64,000 nucleotides of DNA, taken from positions 6,331,837 through 6,395,836 of the forward strand of contig NC_019771.1 in assembly GCF_000317695.1 (NCBI RefSeq), written 5' to 3'. Under the pieces are notes generated by a model. The model made no database searches and had not been told where the DNA came from. It worked only from the letters and a program-made list of their open reading frames with translations. This document shows, piece by piece, positions 19,200-27,546 of this stretch (positions are counted from its first letter, which is position 1; each line of letters opens with the position of its first letter). This stretch comes from Anabaena cylindrica PCC 7122. GTDB lineage: Bacteria > Cyanobacteriota > Cyanobacteriia > Cyanobacteriales > Nostocaceae. A program made the position numbers and the translations under genes.

Positions 19200-19472
19200 G
19201 GAACAGGGAAGAGGCAGGGGAGCAGGGAGCAGGAGGAGAATAATTTATTACTTATCACCAGTTCCCAATTACGAATTACGAATTACGAATTACGAATTAC
19301 CCAATCCTCATTAACTTCTCATATTAAGAAAAGAAATTTTCAACTAAAGTAAAACAAAGACAACCGCTGTTTACTAAACCGATTCAAAGCTACCTATGGG
19401 AAACCAACTTTTATGCTTCAGGGTCTGTTTCAAAATGGGTAACAGCAACAGCCTCCATTCGCCTGATCACCT

Positions 19473-20081
19473 ATGCTAAAAGTTATGCACTCGGTAACCG
19501 ATTCAGTCACACCAAACTCCCAGTGGGAGGATTTAAACCAGCTGCCAACACCCACAACAGTTGAATGGGACAATATCAAAACCCAGTTAGATTTGGTGCT
19601 GTTAGCCCTAGAAACTTTAGCTGGCATTGGTTCTGAGGCTATGCTTTCGGCGGCAATTAATCTCAATTTAGAGTCAAAAGTACCGGACCGCGTAGCTTTA
19701 TGGCGATTACGCCAATCAAACCCCTTACGTAAAGGTCAAGGAGGTCGAAAAAAGCTAGATGTAGAAGAAGCGCGATCGCTTGTTCTCATTACCTGCTACC
19801 TCGCCAAACAGCAGCAAGAATTAATCCGTCGTGCTGTTGGTTTATTAGAACAAATAGCCGCAAAAAACCAGGAACCTCATCAGATAGCTTTACTGGGAGA
19901 CTATATTGATGCTTTCTGCAACACCTATCAAGAACGGATGGAAGAAGATGACAAAATTAGTACAAAGTTGCTGAAAAACCTAGCGCTAAAATTGCTAGTA
20001 GATTTACTTTTTTATAGCGCCCCTCATGGACACCGTCGTTTGTGGTTAACACTCATAGACCGTTCCACAAAACAATTTTAG
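19473..20081 (+). CDS. DUF3038 domain-containing protein
   Basis: Cyanobacterial protein of 202 residues without known function, soluble and mostly helical, with no signal peptide or membrane segment. The family core begins at LDLVLLALETLAGIGSEAML near residue 38 and contains the basic strip NPLRKGQGGRKK near residue 85. The C-terminal part is also basic (HGHRRLWL). It is followed after 59 bp by the DUF4335 gene on the same strand; this pairing is a conserved cyanobacterial arrangement, so the two proteins probably work together. An ATG at 19473 is used; a second in-frame ATG at 19485 is possible. The spacer from mutS2 is filled with short repeats. Confidence 0.82.
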   Translation: MLKVMHSVTDSVTPNSQWEDLNQLPTPTTVEWDNIKTQLDLVLLALETLAGIGSEAMLSAAINLNLESKVPDRVALWRLRQSNPLRKGQGGRKKLDVEEARSLVLITCYLAKQQQELIRRAVGLLEQIAAKNQEPHQIALLGDYIDAFCNTYQERMEEDDKISTKLLKNLALKLLVDLLFYSAPHGHRRLWLTLIDRSTKQF

Positions 20082-20140
20082 ATTTTAAATTACTCATTCA
20101 AAATCCCTAATTCCCCTTTGTCCCCATTGCAATTTTTGCT

Positions 20141-21727
20141 ATGCCTCGCTCAAATTCTGTGATCCGTCGCTACACCCCCCCCACTTGCACACTAGAAATC
20201 TTGGCGCAAAGCTCACCTTTATCACGTTGGATGGGGCAAACAGTCCTCAAACAACTACATTTTGAACTGCACTTTGATGATCCAGGGCTACCAGACGAAC
20301 GCCAAGTACCAATTCAGGGCGATCGCGATCAACTAGAAGCTTTGTGTAATGCAGTCACAAACTACGTTCAAAATCTCCTCCAACAATCAGCAGATAGCTT
20401 TTGTCTGACTTTCTTAAAACCGCACCCATCAAACCCCACATCTGATGAACCAGAATTAGATGATTTTGCCCCCACTTCATCCTCGCCTAAGACCGTAAAT
20501 TCTTTTAACATGGGGATTTTAGAAGCAACAATTTACTTAGAATCAAGCGATAATTTAACTCATAAACTATTTCTCGGTTCCCTGGCCAATCCCACATCTG
20601 GCCCCGTAATTCAACTCACTCTATTGCAACTATTTGATTTAGCAACTGCTTTAGAGGAATATTCAACCGATGTCATCGCCCTACCAAATCTAAATAGCGA
20701 AAACTCTACTTCTGTTCGCCGTTTGCCTACTTGGACACCTGTCGCCGCCACCTTAGCATTGGCTTTGGGTTTAACTCCCTTAACCTGGCAATATGCCAAC
20801 AACATCAAGCAGCAGCAAAAACAGGTCGCTAAAACAACAACTTCAGCATCAGAAAAAGTTGCCCTCGAATCCTCACCCTCCTTTGACTTGACCACTCCTC
20901 CAGTAGGACTTGCTTCCCCAGGTAATTTACCTTCACCCCCAAGCAATAGTACTTCCATACAGCTACCCAACTTAGACACTACCCCTCCACTTGCTGATAC
21001 CACTGTAGATCCAAAGCCTTTATCTTTCCCCAATTCAACTGTCCCGTCCACAGCTAACACATCGTCCAACATCCCACTGACCATACCTCAAACAAGAAGG
21101 CCAGTCATTCCTGCAAATCTACAAATTCCATTACCAACAACACCCAATCCCCAACAAAACTCTACAGGGGTGACTAACCAAAGTGGTGTTACTCTTAACC
21201 CACAGCAAAATTTACCTACTAGAAATAGCAATAATATCTCCACAATTCCTGAATCTGGTGCTACTTTACCTCAAACTTCTCCGCCAATAGCGGCTCAAAC
21301 TAATCCACAGCAATTAAATAGAAGTACTAATTCTCCAGGCACAATTGCTGCTTTAGAAAATGATGAGAATTTAGTAGCAAAATTGCGAGAAGCAAGAAAA
21401 ACAACTTTACCTAAAGAGGTGGCAACCTCAGATAGCACATTATTTGATATACCTCAAGTAGCAGAAGCCAGACAATATTTGCAAAAGAATTGGCAGCCAC
21501 CTGCTGGATTTTCGCAAACACTAGAATACAGCTTGATGTTGGGTGTTGACGGCTCTATTGAACGTATTTTGCCATTAAATCGCTCTGCTAGAGAATACTT
21601 TGATAGCACTGGTATACCCGCAATTGGTAAAGCTTTTGTTTCTACTAATAAATCCGGGCAAAATCTCAGACTCAGAGTAGTCTTCAGTCCAGATGGTAAG
21701 GTGCAAACATTCCCAGAAACACCATGA
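20141..21727 (+). CDS. DUF4335 domain-containing protein
   Basis: Protein of 528 residues. The N-terminal DUF4335 domain covers about residues 1-185, starting SVIRRYTPPTCTLEILAQ. One hydrophobic segment (TPVAATLALALGLTPLTWQYA, near residues 200-220) may anchor it. A long Pro/Ser/Thr/Asn-rich, low-complexity stretch follows (about 230-400), then a folded C-terminal part (about 410-528) starting with ENLVAKLREARK. The low-complexity middle looks like an extended spacer to the cell envelope. It is the second gene of the DUF3038-DUF4335 pair. Function unknown; a membrane or cell-envelope role is only inferred from the architecture. Confidence 0.8.
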   Translation: MPRSNSVIRRYTPPTCTLEILAQSSPLSRWMGQTVLKQLHFELHFDDPGLPDERQVPIQGDRDQLEALCNAVTNYVQNLLQQSADSFCLTFLKPHPSNPTSDEPELDDFAPTSSSPKTVNSFNMGILEATIYLESSDNLTHKLFLGSLANPTSGPVIQLTLLQLFDLATALEEYSTDVIALPNLNSENSTSVRRLPTWTPVAATLALALGLTPLTWQYANNIKQQQKQVAKTTTSASEKVALESSPSFDLTTPPVGLASPGNLPSPPSNSTSIQLPNLDTTPPLADTTVDPKPLSFPNSTVPSTANTSSNIPLTIPQTRRPVIPANLQIPLPTTPNPQQNSTGVTNQSGVTLNPQQNLPTRNSNNISTIPESGATLPQTSPPIAAQTNPQQLNRSTNSPGTIAALENDENLVAKLREARKTTLPKEVATSDSTLFDIPQVAEARQYLQKNWQPPAGFSQTLEYSLMLGVDGSIERILPLNRSAREYFDSTGIPAIGKAFVSTNKSGQNLRLRVVFSPDGKVQTFPETP

Positions 21728-21944
21728 GGAGGCAGGAGGCAGAAGGAAAAATTAAATTATTACGAATGATAAAATTTTTATGCCACTTCCCAAACTGGTA
21801 CAAAATTTGCACCCATATTTACTCGATTTGATGAATTTTTAGCTCTTACTCTTAAGTACAGTTGCGGAAGTGGTCAGTTATTATTGCCACTATTTTGACC
21901 ACTTTATAGAATTGTGCTTACAGTACTTATTGAGAGGGGGGGAT

Positions 21945-22229
21945 ATGCAAACATTTGGCCCACAAAAAGATAGTAATGCTTGGATTATTCAAACCTGGGC
22001 AGCTTTTATGATGTCTATTTTTATGACAGGTTTTGGTATTGTCAATTTGCCTGTGGATAATTGGGTAAAAGGCTTTATGGGTATGGGTTTAGCTTTCTCT
22101 ATCGGTTCAACTTTTACCTTGGCAAAAACTACCAGAGATTTGCACGAATCCAGAAGGCTAACTTCTAGAATTGACGAAGCTAAAGTTGAAAAGTTGCTTT
22201 CACAGCATGATCCTCTCATTCTTAAATAA
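21945..22229 (+). CDS. YiaA/YiaB-type small membrane protein
   Basis: Protein of 94 residues with two transmembrane helices (AWIIQTWAAFMMSIFMTGFGIVNL split here by residues 12-33, and VKGFMGMGLAFSIGSTFTLA at about 42-62) and a charged cytoplasmic tail. This matches the YiaA/B two-helix family. The open frame extends upstream to a GTG at 21870, but the ATG at 21945 follows a strong purine-rich ribosome site GAGAGGGGGGG and gives the conserved length. Monocistronic. Function unknown. Confidence 0.75.
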   Translation: MQTFGPQKDSNAWIIQTWAAFMMSIFMTGFGIVNLPVDNWVKGFMGMGLAFSIGSTFTLAKTTRDLHESRRLTSRIDEAKVEKLLSQHDPLILK

Positions 22230-22258
22230 AAATAAAGGCTGGAATTTAAAACCAGCCT
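22230..22258 (-). terminator. rho-independent terminator for the ferredoxin operon
   Basis: Read on the minus strand, AGGCTGG (22258-22252) pairs with CCAGCCT (22242-22236) and is followed by TTATTTTTATTT. It is oriented to stop leftward transcripts from the DUF2997-ycf35-ferredoxin operon. It also lies directly after the rightward YiaA/B gene, so may serve both. Confidence 0.75.
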
Positions 22259-22430
22259 CTGACAGTATTAATTATTTGGTAAGTATTCAGGATAGAGAAT
22301 ACAGGAGTCAGGAGAATAAATATTTTTCGAGTCAACTTTGATGATGTTGAAAAAAATCTCACTTCTCTCTATTCCTGATTTCATAAGTATTCTGACTCCT
22401 GACTCCTGAATTCTTACATTGTTTGATATT

Positions 22431-22892
22431 TTAATCTAAAGATTGTTTCTTTTTTAACTTTTGTTTTTTTCGTCGTTTTTCAGTAGTGGCTACCGCATGA
22501 TCAACCGGATAACCCACTACAGGAATTACCTGATATCTGCGGTCTTCTTCTAGATTTCTTAACTCAGTGTAATCAACCCAGTGAATACAATCAACAGGAC
22601 AGGTATCTATAGCTTCTTGAACTATCTCTTCTGCATCCCCATCTTGGCGAACTACACGCGATCGCCCATAATCTGGTTCAATATAAAAAGTATTACGGGC
22701 AACATGGGCGCAATGTTTACAACCAATGCAAGTAATTTCATCTACATAAACGCCCTTTTGCCGCAGCACGCCGCCTAGTTCCGGCTCCAAACCAGAACGT
22801 TCTGGCTCATCCCGTAAAAAACCACCTAATTCTGGTTCTAAACCAGAACGATTGTTTTCTAAATCTTCTGGCAACGGCTGCAATTGGGTCAT
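22431..22892 (-). CDS. single-cluster [4Fe-4S] ferredoxin
   Basis: Electron carrier of 153 residues. The cluster ligands are CIGCKHC near residue 57 and the Cys-Pro of DTCPVDC near residue 93. The usual fourth Cys of a second cluster motif is absent after CKHC (AHVA follows), so one [4Fe-4S] cluster is expected. This matches the chloroplast/cyanobacterial single-cluster type. The N-terminal 45 residues contain a duplicated RSGLEPELGG segment that reflects a duplicated DNA block of about 45 bp. The C-terminus is strongly basic (KKRRKKQKLKKKQ-like). The start codon overlaps the ycf35 stop codon (TAATG), so the two are translationally coupled. Confidence 0.9.
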   Translation of the reverse strand: MTQLQPLPEDLENNRSGLEPELGGFLRDEPERSGLEPELGGVLRQKGVYVDEITCIGCKHCAHVARNTFYIEPDYGRSRVVRQDGDAEEIVQEAIDTCPVDCIHWVDYTELRNLEEDRRYQVIPVVGYPVDHAVATTEKRRKKQKLKKKQSLD

Positions 22893-23278
22893 TATGAACT
22901 CCAGCGTTGTACGACTAAGCGAATGGAACCATCTGCATTGTTTTGTTGTTCAGCAACTTGGAAGCCTACTTTCGCGGTTTCTTTCACCACTGCTTGGTAA
23001 GCATAGCGCTGAGTGACTTGGCGCAAAAATCCATCTACAGATAAATCTTGCTGCCAATATTGTAGATCAGCTACCAATTCGTATTCCTTACCATTCCATC
23101 TAAAACCGATATCATAGCCATTTTCCTGCTCAATAGAAACTTCCGCAGGATGAGTTTGACCGCGATAGCCACGTACTTCCTGTGGGCCAGGCTTCCAGTC
23201 TATGCCCAAGTCAGTCAGCGCATCTTTTAAGGATTCTAGGTTACGGATTTGAGTCTTGATTTGGCTAAAGTGTGACAT
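22892..23278 (-). CDS. ycf35: Ycf35 / DUF1257 domain-containing protein
   Basis: Soluble protein of 128 residues, the cyanobacterial counterpart of plastid Ycf35. It begins MSHFSQIKTQIRNLESLKDAL and contains the family block GPQEVRGYRGQ near residue 31 and RWNGKEYELVADLQYWQQ near 59. The molecular function is not established. It sits between DUF2997 (39 bp upstream) and a [4Fe-4S] ferredoxin (overlapping by one base), an arrangement conserved among cyanobacteria, which suggests that the three work as a unit around an iron-sulfur or redox task. Confidence 0.88.
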   Translation of the reverse strand: MSHFSQIKTQIRNLESLKDALTDLGIDWKPGPQEVRGYRGQTHPAEVSIEQENGYDIGFRWNGKEYELVADLQYWQQDLSVDGFLRQVTQRYAYQAVVKETAKVGFQVAEQQNNADGSIRLVVQRWSS

Positions 23279-23317
23279 GGTGGTTGTGAATCTATGACAA
23301 TAAACTAGTTTGAAAAC

Positions 23318-23530
23318 TTACCATTCGCTAAATGCAGTTTGCGTATTTACTACAGCAGATTCCTGGACATTATTGTTGGCGAAAAATTCTGAGGTTGGCT
23401 GCTGGTTGAGTACTTGTCCCAGTTGCGCTTCTATCGCTGCTGTTACTTCAGCACAAGAGTTACCTACGATACCAGTCACCGTCTCTTGTACCCGACCGTC
23501 TGGATAAATTATGAACTCTAATGTTTCCAT
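23318..23530 (-). CDS. DUF2997 domain-containing protein
   Basis: Small protein of 70 residues. The domain is the N-terminal half: METLEFIIYPDGRVQETVTG followed by GNSCAEVTAAIEAQLGQV, a short beta-hairpin plus helix. One conserved Cys lies in the helix. The frame is open to 23590, but the ATG at 23530 is the family start. First gene of the leftward operon with ycf35 and ferredoxin. Function unknown; the conserved linkage is its best clue. Confidence 0.82.
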   Translation of the reverse strand: METLEFIIYPDGRVQETVTGIVGNSCAEVTAAIEAQLGQVLNQQPTSEFFANNNVQESAVVNTQTAFSEW

Positions 23531-23855
23531 GCTATGAAAGCCAACCTCTATAGTACGCTTGAGCCTTCCTGCTGAAGCAGAATTGGTCAAAATCTAGATG
23601 TAGAACTTAGATACAAACTTGCCATTTGTTAACTAATGTTCCATCTTTCAAAATAAATATCTCAGAATCTTTACAAAAATTATTATTTTAATAAGCCTAC
23701 ACTCCTATCATTAGTAAGTTTCCCCTAACCTGATCGATTAGTCAAGGTCAAAATCACCTAAGAAAATATAGCTGTAAAAGCTCTTAAACGTTAGGATTGT
23801 AGTCAGCAAAGGCAGGCAGGGAAATATAAAAAAATGCTAAAGCTTATTGAAATAA

Positions 23856-23867
23856 ATTATCATTATC
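23856..23867. promoter_or_regulatory. possible Fur box
   Basis: ATTATCATTATC, that is GATAAT-GATAAT on the minus strand, equals two of the three hexamers of the Fur box. It lies about 330 bp upstream of the DUF2997-ycf35-ferredoxin operon in a 430-bp gap with no gene. The distance is long, so regulation of this iron-sulfur operon by iron is only a suggestion. Confidence 0.35.
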
Positions 23868-23963
23868 ATAGAATTGAGGCGATTGTTATATGGATTAACT
23901 GCGATCGCTTAATTTTTGTCTATCTTCAATAGAAGACAAAATAGGTTAAGCTATATTTTATAC

Positions 23964-24851
23964 TTAAATTATACTTTGTACACGAGCAAGTACAGCTTCA
24001 ATTACTGTCTGCGGTGCTTCCCGTTGGATAAAATGTCCAACATCCGGTATTACAAATCGCTTATAGTCTCTTAGAAAAAATTGTTCTTTATTCGCACTAG
24101 TTTCTGGCAATGTTGCACCATCAGATCCACCATGTAGTACTGTGGTTGGAACATCAATTTTAGGTGCAGCCATCAGTTTTTGGTGAATAGAATCGTAGTG
24201 AGGGTCATTGGGAGAGATACCCCAGCGATTGCGGTACGAGTCAATTGTAATATCAATCCAGTCTGGGTTATCAAATGATTGTGCAGTCGTCTCAAACTCA
24301 GTTTCACTAAAATGCCACAAAGGACACCACAATTGCCATAACTGGCGTGTAAAACTGCGTCTATTAGCTTTAAGGGTTACACGTCCACGCTCCGTTGCAA
24401 AAAACCACTGATACCAATATTGTTGTACCTGTTCAAAGGATAGTATCTGATCAGGATTATTGGTTCCGTAACCTACAGATAATGTAGTTAGACTAAGTAC
24501 AAATTCAGGGCGCAGAGCAGCTACATTATAGGCAATGCGTGCGCCCCAATCATGACCTACCAGATGTACAGAACTAATTTTTAAAGCTTCAATAAACTCA
24601 ATTAGGTCTTGTCCCAAGGCTGCAAGTTGTCCGCTACGCAAAGTTTGAGAATCAAGAAAATGTGTCATACCAAAACCTCTCAGAAATGGTGTGATACAAC
24701 GATAGTTTGCACTCACCAAAGCTGGGATGATTGCATTCCAAGTAAGTGCATCATCAGGCCAGCCATGCAGAAGAAGTATAGGTTGTGCATCACTTTCACC
24801 ATAGCTGTGATAAGCGATATTGAGACTTGATGTTTTAATGTAATGGAGCAT
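23964..24851 (-). CDS. alpha/beta hydrolase, epoxide hydrolase/haloalkane dehalogenase-like
   Basis: Protein of 295 residues. The oxyanion motif HGWPDD is near residue 30, the nucleophile elbow VGHDWGAR carries Asp rather than Ser (near residue 103), the acid region is HGGSDGATLPE and the catalytic His is in DVGHFIQREAP. An Asp nucleophile and the HGWPDD motif point to the epoxide hydrolase/dehalogenase branch. Substrate unknown. The frame is open to 24905; the ATG at 24851 with GGAG-like sequence nearby gives the normal N-terminus (LHYIKTSSLNIAYHSYG). Monocistronic and leftward. Confidence 0.88.
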   Translation of the reverse strand: MLHYIKTSSLNIAYHSYGESDAQPILLLHGWPDDALTWNAIIPALVSANYRCITPFLRGFGMTHFLDSQTLRSGQLAALGQDLIEFIEALKISSVHLVGHDWGARIAYNVAALRPEFVLSLTTLSVGYGTNNPDQILSFEQVQQYWYQWFFATERGRVTLKANRRSFTRQLWQLWCPLWHFSETEFETTAQSFDNPDWIDITIDSYRNRWGISPNDPHYDSIHQKLMAAPKIDVPTTVLHGGSDGATLPETSANKEQFFLRDYKRFVIPDVGHFIQREAPQTVIEAVLARVQSII

Positions 24852-25122
24852 GATTTCTATATAATTAGAATATCGGTAAAGCGTTTTTACATTAGCATAA
24901 AGCAAATTTCATGTATTTAGACCACACTCTTGATTCCTCTCTGTGCCTCTGCGCCTCTGCGTGAGACAGAAAAATGTGGTTCATTTACCCAAAAATCGCT
25001 GTAATATTTTTTTACTATCTATATTTTGATAATTTAGTTGAGATGGAATTCAGATATAGGACTACTATTTGATTTTTTTGGTGTAGCACTCTGCGTTTAC
25101 AAATTATGTACAAAAGAAGTCA
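24852..25122. other. intergenic spacer with octamer-like repeats
   Basis: Contains CTCTGTGCCTCTGCGCCTCTGCGTG at about 24940-24963, a common cyanobacterial spacer sequence. No gene is seen. It precedes the inverted-repeat element at 25123. Confidence 0.5.
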
Positions 25123-25387
25123 TGATGAGGGTAAAGCGCAATACTCATTGTTGTTCACTTAACGTAAAAACTGGGTTTCGTTTTTCTCGTTCCTATACAG
25201 GGTATGGGAATAAATTCTAGAAGGCTCTACCTATGGCTATAGCTTTACGACGTAAAAGTTATACGCTATCAATGAGAGTAGAGGCAGAGCCTCTGTGATG
25301 GCATTCCTAGTCAGAGACTAGGAACGAGATATGGTAAAAGTTTGAGCTTAAGTTGACACTTGAGTATTGCGCTTTACCTCTACATCA
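25123..25387. mobile_element. MITE-like element with terminal inverted repeats
   Basis: Perfect 18-bp inverted repeat GGTAAAGCGCAATACTCA (25130-25147) and its complement at 25361-25378; the similarity extends outward to TGATG at both ends. The inside is a further imperfect palindrome containing TTCTCGTTCCTA (near 25180) against TAGGAACGAGA (near 25319) and a GAGGCAGAGCCTC palindrome (25279-25291). There is no transposase gene. The inner GAGGCAGAGCCTC...TAGGAACGAGA block recurs at 53624-53676. Confidence 0.7.
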
Positions 25388-25534
25388 ATCAAAAAGGTTC
25401 TGAGGTGTAATTCACACAACTGAGAATGGCTATAAAATTCCCATAATCGAAAATAAATATGGCTAATTTTAATTCTTCTCAATGTAACTGAAAATCAATT
25501 GCCTACAGTGTTTTTCAGACCTAAGAGTATCAAT

Positions 25535-26776
25535 TCAAGTTGTATATTCGGCGTTAATTTTCACATAGTCGTAACTCAAATCACAACCCCATGCTTGACC
25601 TGTGCCGTGACCATTACCAACGCTGACCGAAATTAATACTGTATCTTCTTTCAGATACGCACCTGATGCTGCTTTTTTTAAATATGCACTAGCTGCGGCT
25701 TTATCAAAAGGTAACGGTTGACCATTTTCAAAAAGTAAGAAATCGCCTAATTTAATTTGCAAATTATCTTGTTCAAAGGGTACTCCAGCACGTCCAGCAG
25801 CGCCGGCGATACGTCCCCAATTGGGGTCACGTCCAAAGATTGCAGATTTGACTAAAGAAGACCCAGCGATGGTTTTGGCGATTTGTCGTGCTGCTGTTTC
25901 ATCTTGTGCGCCGGTGACTTGCACTTCTACTAAGCAGGTTGCACCTTCTCCGTCACGTGCGATCGCTTTCGCTAAATGCTGGCATACTGCTGTTAGCATG
26001 GCTTCTAATCTTTCTGCTTCTGCACCCATTTCTGTAATTGCTGGGGTGCGAGATTGACCATTTGCTAAAGCAATTAAGCTATCATTTGTGCTGGTATCAC
26101 CATCAACCGTAATAGAATTGAAACTTCTATCTGCTGCTCTGGTTAGCATTTGTTGCCAAAGCGTGGGTGCAACGGCCGCATCACAGGTGACAAATGCCAG
26201 CATGGTGGCCATGTTGGGGTGTATCATTCCCGAACCTTTGGCAATACCGCCAATTCTGACGGGACGGTCGCCTATAGTTGTTTCTAGAGCAATTGATTTT
26301 GTGACTAAATCAGTGGTGATAATTGCTCCAGCCGCAGCATCTGAGCCTGTTTCTGAAAGTGCTGCTACCACCTTGGGTATACCACCACGCAGTATATCCA
26401 TTTTAATTCTTTGACCAATTACCCCTGTGGAAGCCAGTAAAATCGCTTCTGGGGAAATACCCAATTCTTTAGCTAATAAATCAGCACTTTCCAGAGCATC
26501 TTTTACACCTTGGCTACCTGTCGCTGCATTAGCCTGTCCAGCGTTGCATAATATAGCTCTAGCACTATGTTTAGCTTGCAAACGTTGACGGCAATAGTCC
26601 ACACAAGCAGCTTTAACATGACTAGTTGTGAACACACCGGCAGCGATCGCATCTGCATCTGACAATATTAACGCCAAATCCGGCAATCCTGAAGGTTTAA
26701 GTCCGGCCGTGATTCCCGCTGCTCGATATCCTCTAGCTGCTGTCACCCCACCAGTAATTTCCCGCCAGTCTCCCAT
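25535..26776 (-). CDS. argJ: bifunctional glutamate N-acetyltransferase / amino-acid N-acetyltransferase
   Basis: Transfers the acetyl group from N-acetylornithine to glutamate (and can make N-acetylglutamate from acetyl-CoA), closing the arginine acetyl cycle. The proenzyme cleaves itself before Thr in GMIHPNMATMLAFV near residue 190, and this motif is intact. Other family marks are the N-terminal GFRAAGI-like GYRAAGITAGLK and the C-terminal SRDPNWGRI-like GRDPNWGRIAGAAGRAGV. The frame is open to a GTG at 26788, but the ATG at 26776 (MGDWREITGG) is the better start. Single gene, leftward, downstream of a spacer with two small-RNA-like units. Confidence 0.97.
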   Translation of the reverse strand: MGDWREITGGVTAARGYRAAGITAGLKPSGLPDLALILSDADAIAAGVFTTSHVKAACVDYCRQRLQAKHSARAILCNAGQANAATGSQGVKDALESADLLAKELGISPEAILLASTGVIGQRIKMDILRGGIPKVVAALSETGSDAAAGAIITTDLVTKSIALETTIGDRPVRIGGIAKGSGMIHPNMATMLAFVTCDAAVAPTLWQQMLTRAADRSFNSITVDGDTSTNDSLIALANGQSRTPAITEMGAEAERLEAMLTAVCQHLAKAIARDGEGATCLVEVQVTGAQDETAARQIAKTIAGSSLVKSAIFGRDPNWGRIAGAAGRAGVPFEQDNLQIKLGDFLLFENGQPLPFDKAAASAYLKKAASGAYLKEDTVLISVSVGNGHGTGQAWGCDLSYDYVKINAEYTT

Positions 26777-27055
26777 AATTTTTCTCACAAAAACTATATA
26801 TTCAGTAGGTTGGTCGATTGCTGCTCCGACTTTTACCGCTTCCGGCTCAGGTTAGCTATCCCGTATTTATCCTTATTGTGAGTTTATCTGTAGATGGCAA
26901 TCTTGCACCAGTTGATTTGGTATGATCGTCATGGTTTTTAACCGTATTTATAGTGACAGTGCTGCACACCTAAGCACAAAATTGAGCCATGATATTTTTA
27001 ACTCCCAAAAAACTATTTAGACTATGTTGTTCTACTAATACTGAGAGATAAAAAC

Positions 27056-27108
27056 TAAAAAAGAGAGCCAATTAAATAGCTCTCCAAATCATCAGGGTGC
27101 ATCTACTT
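27056..27108 (-). ncRNA. candidate small RNA, repeat unit A
   Basis: On the minus strand a TATACT box (27119-27114) is followed after a few bases by GTAGATGCACCCTGATG, then by a hairpin GAGAGC/GCTCTC (27084-27079 with 27068-27063) and a T-rich tract TTTTTTAGTTTTT. This is a complete promoter-to-terminator layout of about 50 nt. Unit B, 318 bp away, has the same parts at identical spacing. No open frame fits. I do not recognise the RNA family. Confidence 0.55.
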
Positions 27109-27372
27109 ATCACAGTATAACATTTTAAGGGTGATGGGTGAAACCCCTTTTTCAGGATTTTTCCCAAAAAAGTTACGAAAATTACTTTCATTTTGGGACG
27201 TGTTCAATACTCTTTTTCGTGATTATTTGTCAACCTGATTTTAAATACTTCACAAAAGCAACCCAAGAACCCTACTTTTCTATTCCATTTATATAAATAC
27301 TCAGTAAATGGGAAACTCAGTGGTTCTAGTTATCCACACTTGATCTCAAAAATATAATTGCTTAAATTCTCC

Positions 27373-27426
27373 GAAAGGAAGAGAGCCACTTAGGTAGCTC
27401 TCCAAATCATCAGGGTGCATCTAACT
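27373..27426 (-). ncRNA. candidate small RNA, repeat unit B
   Basis: Second copy of the unit at 27056. The minus-strand TATACT box is at 27437-27432. The conserved stretch TAGATGCACCCTGATGATTT is identical to unit A. The hairpin is GAGAGC/GCTCTC (27402-27397 with 27386-27381) with a different loop, followed by TTCCTTTC, a weaker T-tract. The loop varies while stem and core stay fixed, as expected of a selected RNA. It lies between gatB and argJ. Confidence 0.55.
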
Positions 27427-27546
27427 AGCAAAGTATAGCACTTAAGGGATGAGGGGTATCACCCATTTGTTGGTTTTTTTGCAAAAATCTGGTGTGAAAT
27501 TGTCAGGAAAAAAATTGAATTATCATCACTTTCATCACACCCACAA

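Noticed and set aside
20611..21084. 157-residue minus-strand frame opposite the DUF4335 gene
   Set aside because: Antisense shadow of the Pro/Ser/Thr-rich part of the DUF4335 protein; low-complexity sequence keeps it open.
25038..25220. 60-residue plus-strand frame
   Set aside because: It runs into the inverted-repeat element at 25123 and has no ribosome site or familiar sequence.
27056..27440. Glutamine riboswitch or other known cyanobacterial riboswitch
   Set aside because: The core sequence does not match the glnA RNA or other riboswitch consensus that I know, and each unit ends in its own terminator with no gene directly behind.
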